Origin: Mesorhizobium sp. INR15
GTDB lineage: Bacteria; Pseudomonadota; Alphaproteobacteria; Rhizobiales; Rhizobiaceae
Direction: 5' to 3'
DNA length: 64,000 nucleotides
Assembly (NCBI RefSeq): GCF_015500075.1
Contig: NZ_CP045496.1
Location: forward strand, 6,148,001-6,212,000
This document shows positions 61,036-64,000 of the stretch, one piece after another. The position numbers and the translations under genes are program-made. Below the pieces are notes generated by a model that had not been told where the DNA came from, ran no database searches, and saw only the letters and a list, made by a program, of their open reading frames with translations. The first letter of the stretch is position 1; every line of letters starts with the position of its first letter.

Positions 61036-62658
61036 ATGTCCCAGCAATTCGACACGGACTATGACGTCATCGTTATCGGCGGCGGGCCCGCCGGTTCTTC
61101 GTCCGCGACATTCCTGGCACAGTCGGGGAAGCGGGTGTTGCTGCTCGAGCGCGAGAAGTTCCCCCGCTACCATATCGGCGAGTCCTTGCTGTCGGGAACG
61201 CTGGAACTGTTCCGGAAGCTGGGTGTGCTCGACCAACTCGAGAAGACCTTCACCAAGAAGTGGGGCGTCGAGTGGATATGGGGTGAAACGCGCAAGAAAT
61301 GGACGACCTATTTCAAGGACGCCGTCTCCATACCTTATGACTACGGTTTCCAGGTCGAGCGTGCCGAGTTTGACAAGATTCTGCTCGACAACGCCGCAAG
61401 TCACGGCGTGCACGTGCGCGAAGAATGCAAGGTTTTGTCCTCCATCACTGAGGGCGATCGAGTGGTCGGCGTCGAGTTCGAGGCTCTTGACGGCGGTGAG
61501 GTCCGGCGCGCGCTCGCCAAATGGGTGATCGACGCCTCGGGCCAAGGCGGGTTGATCACCCGCAAGACCCAGAAGCAGCAGTGGGATCCACTGCTCCAGA
61601 ACATGGCCGTCTGGTCCTACTGGCGCAATGCCAAGCGAGGCGAAGGCATCGACAATGGCAACACCTTCCTGCCGACCTTCTCGGAAGGCTGGTGGTGGTT
61701 CATTCCGTTGCGCAACGAGATCACCAGCATCGGCTGCGTCGTCGACCGCAAGAACATGGACAAGCTCAAGGAGCAGGGCATCGAGGAATTCTACCACGCC
61801 GCGATTGCGCGGACGCCGGAACTCGCGGAGCGGCTGGAGGGTGCCGAGCAGGTCGAAAAGATCCGCATCCTGCGCGATTGGTCGTACGAATACGACAATT
61901 TCTGCGGCAAGGGTTATCTGGCGGCCGGTGACTCGGCCTGCTTCATCGATCCGCTGTTTTCGACGGGAGTCCATCTCGCACTGCTGGCTGGCTACATGTC
62001 CTCCCTCGTGGTGAACACGTTGCTGGAAGACGAGACGGCCGACGAAGCGGCTCTCCTCGCCTTCTACGAACGCAACTACCGACGCGATTTCACGCGCTAC
62101 CGTGACCAAGTCTATTTCCTGTATGCGGGCCAGGCGAGCAGCCAGGAGGACTTCTTCTGGAAGGCCCGGTCGATCTTCGATCGGCCCAATCTGGATCCCA
62201 GGCAGGCGTTCATCTCGCTGATCGCCGGTTCGTTCGAGCACCGCGGCTGGTACCACCGCTGCCTGCAGCGCATGGGCACGCCAACCGAGCTGCAGCGGAT
62301 CGTAACCGAGCTCTCCGATCCGGAGCAATTCAAGGATGATACGGCGCGTTCGAACCTGGTGCTGCGGGTGTCCGACGGCTGGCAGGTGGTGGACGACTAC
62401 TCGATCGAGAACGATCGTCTGGTGCCCAGCAAGACCATCCGCACCCACCAAAAGCTCGAGCTGCCGCTGACGCCCGTGGTTGACGGCATCCTCGCCGAGG
62501 TGCGGCGAGGTCATGGGGTCGACTCCATCGTGGCGACGCTGACGGAAGACGGCAAGCTGGCGTCCTCCAATGTCTACCGCAGCCTGGCCGATGCGATCAC
62601 CTATGGCGTGCTCGAACTGGCCGATGCACCGGCCGGCCAGCAACGTGCCGCCGTCTAG
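61036..62658 (+). CDS. Flavin-dependent halogenase-like FAD enzyme
   Basis: A 540-residue FAD enzyme of the flavin-dependent halogenase/monooxygenase group. GGGPAGSSSATFLAQSGKRV (15-34) binds FAD. RYHIGESLLSGTLELFRKLG near 44 is typical of phenol- and pyrrole-type halogenases. K74-K75 before WGVEWIWG fits the position of the conserved catalytic lysine, and W219-x-W221-x-I-P is the halogenase signature. GDSACFIDPLFSTGVHLAL is the second FAD motif. The last 120 residues form an added domain seen in some biosynthetic halogenases. GGAGG lies 8 nt before the ATG. It needs reduced flavin from elsewhere. Hydroxylation instead of halogenation cannot be excluded. Confidence 0.85.
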   Translation: MSQQFDTDYDVIVIGGGPAGSSSATFLAQSGKRVLLLEREKFPRYHIGESLLSGTLELFRKLGVLDQLEKTFTKKWGVEWIWGETRKKWTTYFKDAVSIPYDYGFQVERAEFDKILLDNAASHGVHVREECKVLSSITEGDRVVGVEFEALDGGEVRRALAKWVIDASGQGGLITRKTQKQQWDPLLQNMAVWSYWRNAKRGEGIDNGNTFLPTFSEGWWWFIPLRNEITSIGCVVDRKNMDKLKEQGIEEFYHAAIARTPELAERLEGAEQVEKIRILRDWSYEYDNFCGKGYLAAGDSACFIDPLFSTGVHLALLAGYMSSLVVNTLLEDETADEAALLAFYERNYRRDFTRYRDQVYFLYAGQASSQEDFFWKARSIFDRPNLDPRQAFISLIAGSFEHRGWYHRCLQRMGTPTELQRIVTELSDPEQFKDDTARSNLVLRVSDGWQVVDDYSIENDRLVPSKTIRTHQKLELPLTPVVDGILAEVRRGHGVDSIVATLTEDGKLASSNVYRSLADAITYGVLELADAPAGQQRAAV

Positions 62659-62684
62659 TTCAACGCAGGCAAGGAGATCGCTTT

Positions 62685-63524
62685 ATGTCGACGGATTGCG
62701 GAAAATCGTTCAGGCTCGGTCGCATCTTTAACCAGGCCAGCAACAAGGCCGTGTGCGTGGCCTTCGACCACGGCCTCGACGTCGGCCCGATGCCAGGCAT
62801 CACCGACGCGCGCGGCACCATGGCCAAATTGGTGGAAGGCGGTGCCGATGCGGTGCTGGTTTCTCCCGGCGTGGCGAGGATCTGCAAGGATCAGTTCACC
62901 GGCAAGCAAGCGCCGGCGCTGATCCTGCGCATGGACTGGACGAACATCTGGCGGCCGATACCGCAACTGAGTTACGCCGAGGGCTCCACCTGCCTGATCG
63001 CGCAGGTCGAGGACGCGGTGCGCTACGGTGCCGACGCGGTTCTCAGCTTCATGTTCATCGGCTATGCGGATTCGCGCGTCGAGGCCGACGAGATCGCCAA
63101 GAACGCAGCGTTGACGCGGGCCTGTGAACGGTTCGGCATTCCGCACATCATCGAACCGATGTGCCGCGGATCGAAGGCCGCCGACAAGGCGTTCGATGCC
63201 GAGTTCATCGCCTTTGCCTGTCGCATGGCAGTGGAGATCGGCGCTGATGCCCTCAAGACTGATTACAGCGGCTCCGCCGCCAGCTATCGCCCGGTGATCG
63301 AGGCCTGTCCCGTGCCGATCCTCATCGCCGGCGGCCCGAAGACCAAGACGCTCGCCGAGAGTTTCGAGATGGTCGAAGGCGCGGTTGAGGCTGGTGCCGC
63401 AGGTGTATTGCTCGGCCGCAACATCATCCAGGCGGAGGATCCCGCGGCAACGCTGCGGACCATTCGCGCCATCGTCCACGACGGCATGGCTTCGGGCGAA
63501 GCCATGCGCCGGTTCCTCGGCTGA
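62685..63524 (+). CDS. Class I DhnA/LsrF-type aldolase (ADH-synthase-like)
   Basis: A 279-residue TIM-barrel aldolase of the DeoC/LacD-FbaB family. VCVAFDHGLDVGPMPGITD near residue 24, the Schiff-base lysine in IGADALKTDYSGS near 190 and PILIAGGPKTKT near 205 are the key family motifs. Relatives include 2-amino-3,7-dideoxy-hept-6-ulosonate synthase, GriI-type aldolases that start aminobenzoate pathways, and LsrF. In an operon that also encodes an anthranilate-PRT-like enzyme and a halogenase, a role in forming an aminobenzoate-type or seven-carbon sugar precursor is the most economical reading, but this is inference. Confidence 0.88.
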   Translation: MSTDCGKSFRLGRIFNQASNKAVCVAFDHGLDVGPMPGITDARGTMAKLVEGGADAVLVSPGVARICKDQFTGKQAPALILRMDWTNIWRPIPQLSYAEGSTCLIAQVEDAVRYGADAVLSFMFIGYADSRVEADEIAKNAALTRACERFGIPHIIEPMCRGSKAADKAFDAEFIAFACRMAVEIGADALKTDYSGSAASYRPVIEACPVPILIAGGPKTKTLAESFEMVEGAVEAGAAGVLLGRNIIQAEDPAATLRTIRAIVHDGMASGEAMRRFLG

Positions 63525-63535
63525 AGGAGGCGGCG

Positions 63536-64000
63536 ATGGTCCAGGATGTGCTGATGAGCAGCCCGCCCGTGATTGAGGATCTGTCGACGGCGGAAGCCGA
63601 ACAGCAGTTCACAGCTATTCTCGACGGCGACATGCCGCTTGATGAGGCCGGCGCGCTTCTCGTGGCGCTGTCACGCAAGGGCGAGACGGAGGAGGAAATC
63701 CTCGGTTGCGTCCGCAGCATGATGAAGCGGGTAGCGCCGACCGATCTCGATGGTCCCGACGCCATCGACATCGGCGGCACCGGCGGCGATCGGCTTGGCA
63801 CGTTCAACATCTCGACCACCACGGCATTCGTCGTCGCCGCCGCCGGCCTGCCCGTGCTGAAACACGGCAATCGCGGTTTCAGCAGCCGCTCCGGAAGCGC
63901 CGACATGATCGAGGCACTCGGCATATCGTTGTCCGCGTGGCCAGACCACGAACACGTCCGCGCCTGCCTCGCCGAGGTTGGCATGGCGTATCTGTTCACG
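63536..64000 (+). CDS. Anthranilate phosphoribosyltransferase-like protein, 5' part only
   Basis: The first 155 codons of a TrpD-family (type III PRTase) gene that runs off the right edge. GTGGDRLGTFNISTTTAFVV near residue 78, the PRPP-binding KHGNRGFSSRSGSAD near residue 107 and a conserved EALGI are intact, and the N-terminal helical domain is present. GAAGGAGG lies 6-7 nt before the ATG, 11 bp after the aldolase stop. TrpD joins anthranilate to PRPP. Being in a non-trp operon with a halogenase, it may be a pathway paralogue using a modified anthranilate or another base. Confidence 0.9.
   Translation, partial: MVQDVLMSSPPVIEDLSTAEAEQQFTAILDGDMPLDEAGALLVALSRKGETEEEILGCVRSMMKRVAPTDLDGPDAIDIGGTGGDRLGTFNISTTTAFVVAAAGLPVLKHGNRGFSSRSGSADMIEALGISLSAWPDHEHVRACLAEVGMAYLFT

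Overview
The window is a GC-rich chromosomal or megaplasmid segment from an alphaproteobacterium, most likely a Rhizobiales member of the Mesorhizobium type. The evidence is the codon usage, tightly packed importer operons with ATGA overlaps, and a GAGCATGA...TCATGCTC repeat at 6473-6511 of the kind scattered through rhizobial genomes. I found no tRNA, rRNA, CRISPR array, insertion sequence or phage gene. It reads as a catabolic island: five complete ABC importers (three of the BMP/nucleoside type, two of the branched-chain amino acid type), each next to its own enzymes and regulators, followed by the start of a biosynthetic operon.

Region 1 (1-24934) looks like a demethylation locus for an N- or O-methylated, probably purine-like compound. 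From the left edge it holds a methylenetetrahydrofolate-reductase-like and a GcvT-like gene; an AraC regulator; a BMP importer with an adenosine-deaminase-like enzyme; a complete Rieske oxygenase with its reductase; a second, paralogous AraC regulator; glutathione-dependent formaldehyde oxidation genes (fghA, gfa, adhC); a glutathione-S-transferase-like gene; a reductase with an extra N-terminal Rieske domain; two tandem oxygenase subunits that lack the Rieske cluster; then a divergent GntR regulator and a second BMP importer. The GST-like / Rieske-reductase / Rieske-less oxygenase set has the architecture of the caffeine N7-demethylase NdmC-NdmD-NdmE of Pseudomonas putida CBB5.

Region 2 (25073-39072, minus strand) groups a cystathionine-beta-lyase-like enzyme, a cysteine-dioxygenase-like cupin, a four-domain rhodanese, a Liv importer, a DUF1989 protein, an IclR regulator, an AstE-like deacylase, a nitrilase-family amidase and a BisC-like molybdoenzyme. 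Together they suggest uptake and breakdown of an organosulfur amino acid derivative, perhaps an S-oxide. Two near-identical GTTGCA-N5-TGCAAC palindromes sit just downstream of the -10 boxes of its two transcription units. A 45-codon TTG-start ORF appears to be the first cistron.

Region 3 (39270-51124) has the third BMP importer, divergent from an amidase / DUF1989 / PuuE-like deacetylase operon. LysR and two-winged-helix GntR regulators, an orphan solute-binding protein without a signal peptide, and an azoreductase follow. About 800 bp without a recognisable gene comes next (51125-51925).

Region 4 (51926-57236) is a second Liv importer headed by a HutC-type GntR repressor. Region 5 (57529-64000) has a LuxR-type regulator, an EamA exporter on the opposite strand, and a plus-strand operon of a cysteine hydrolase, a phosphoribosyltransferase, a flavin-dependent halogenase-like enzyme, a class I DhnA-type aldolase and an anthranilate-phosphoribosyltransferase-like protein that runs off the right edge. 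This looks like the beginning of a small-molecule biosynthesis cluster whose product I cannot name.
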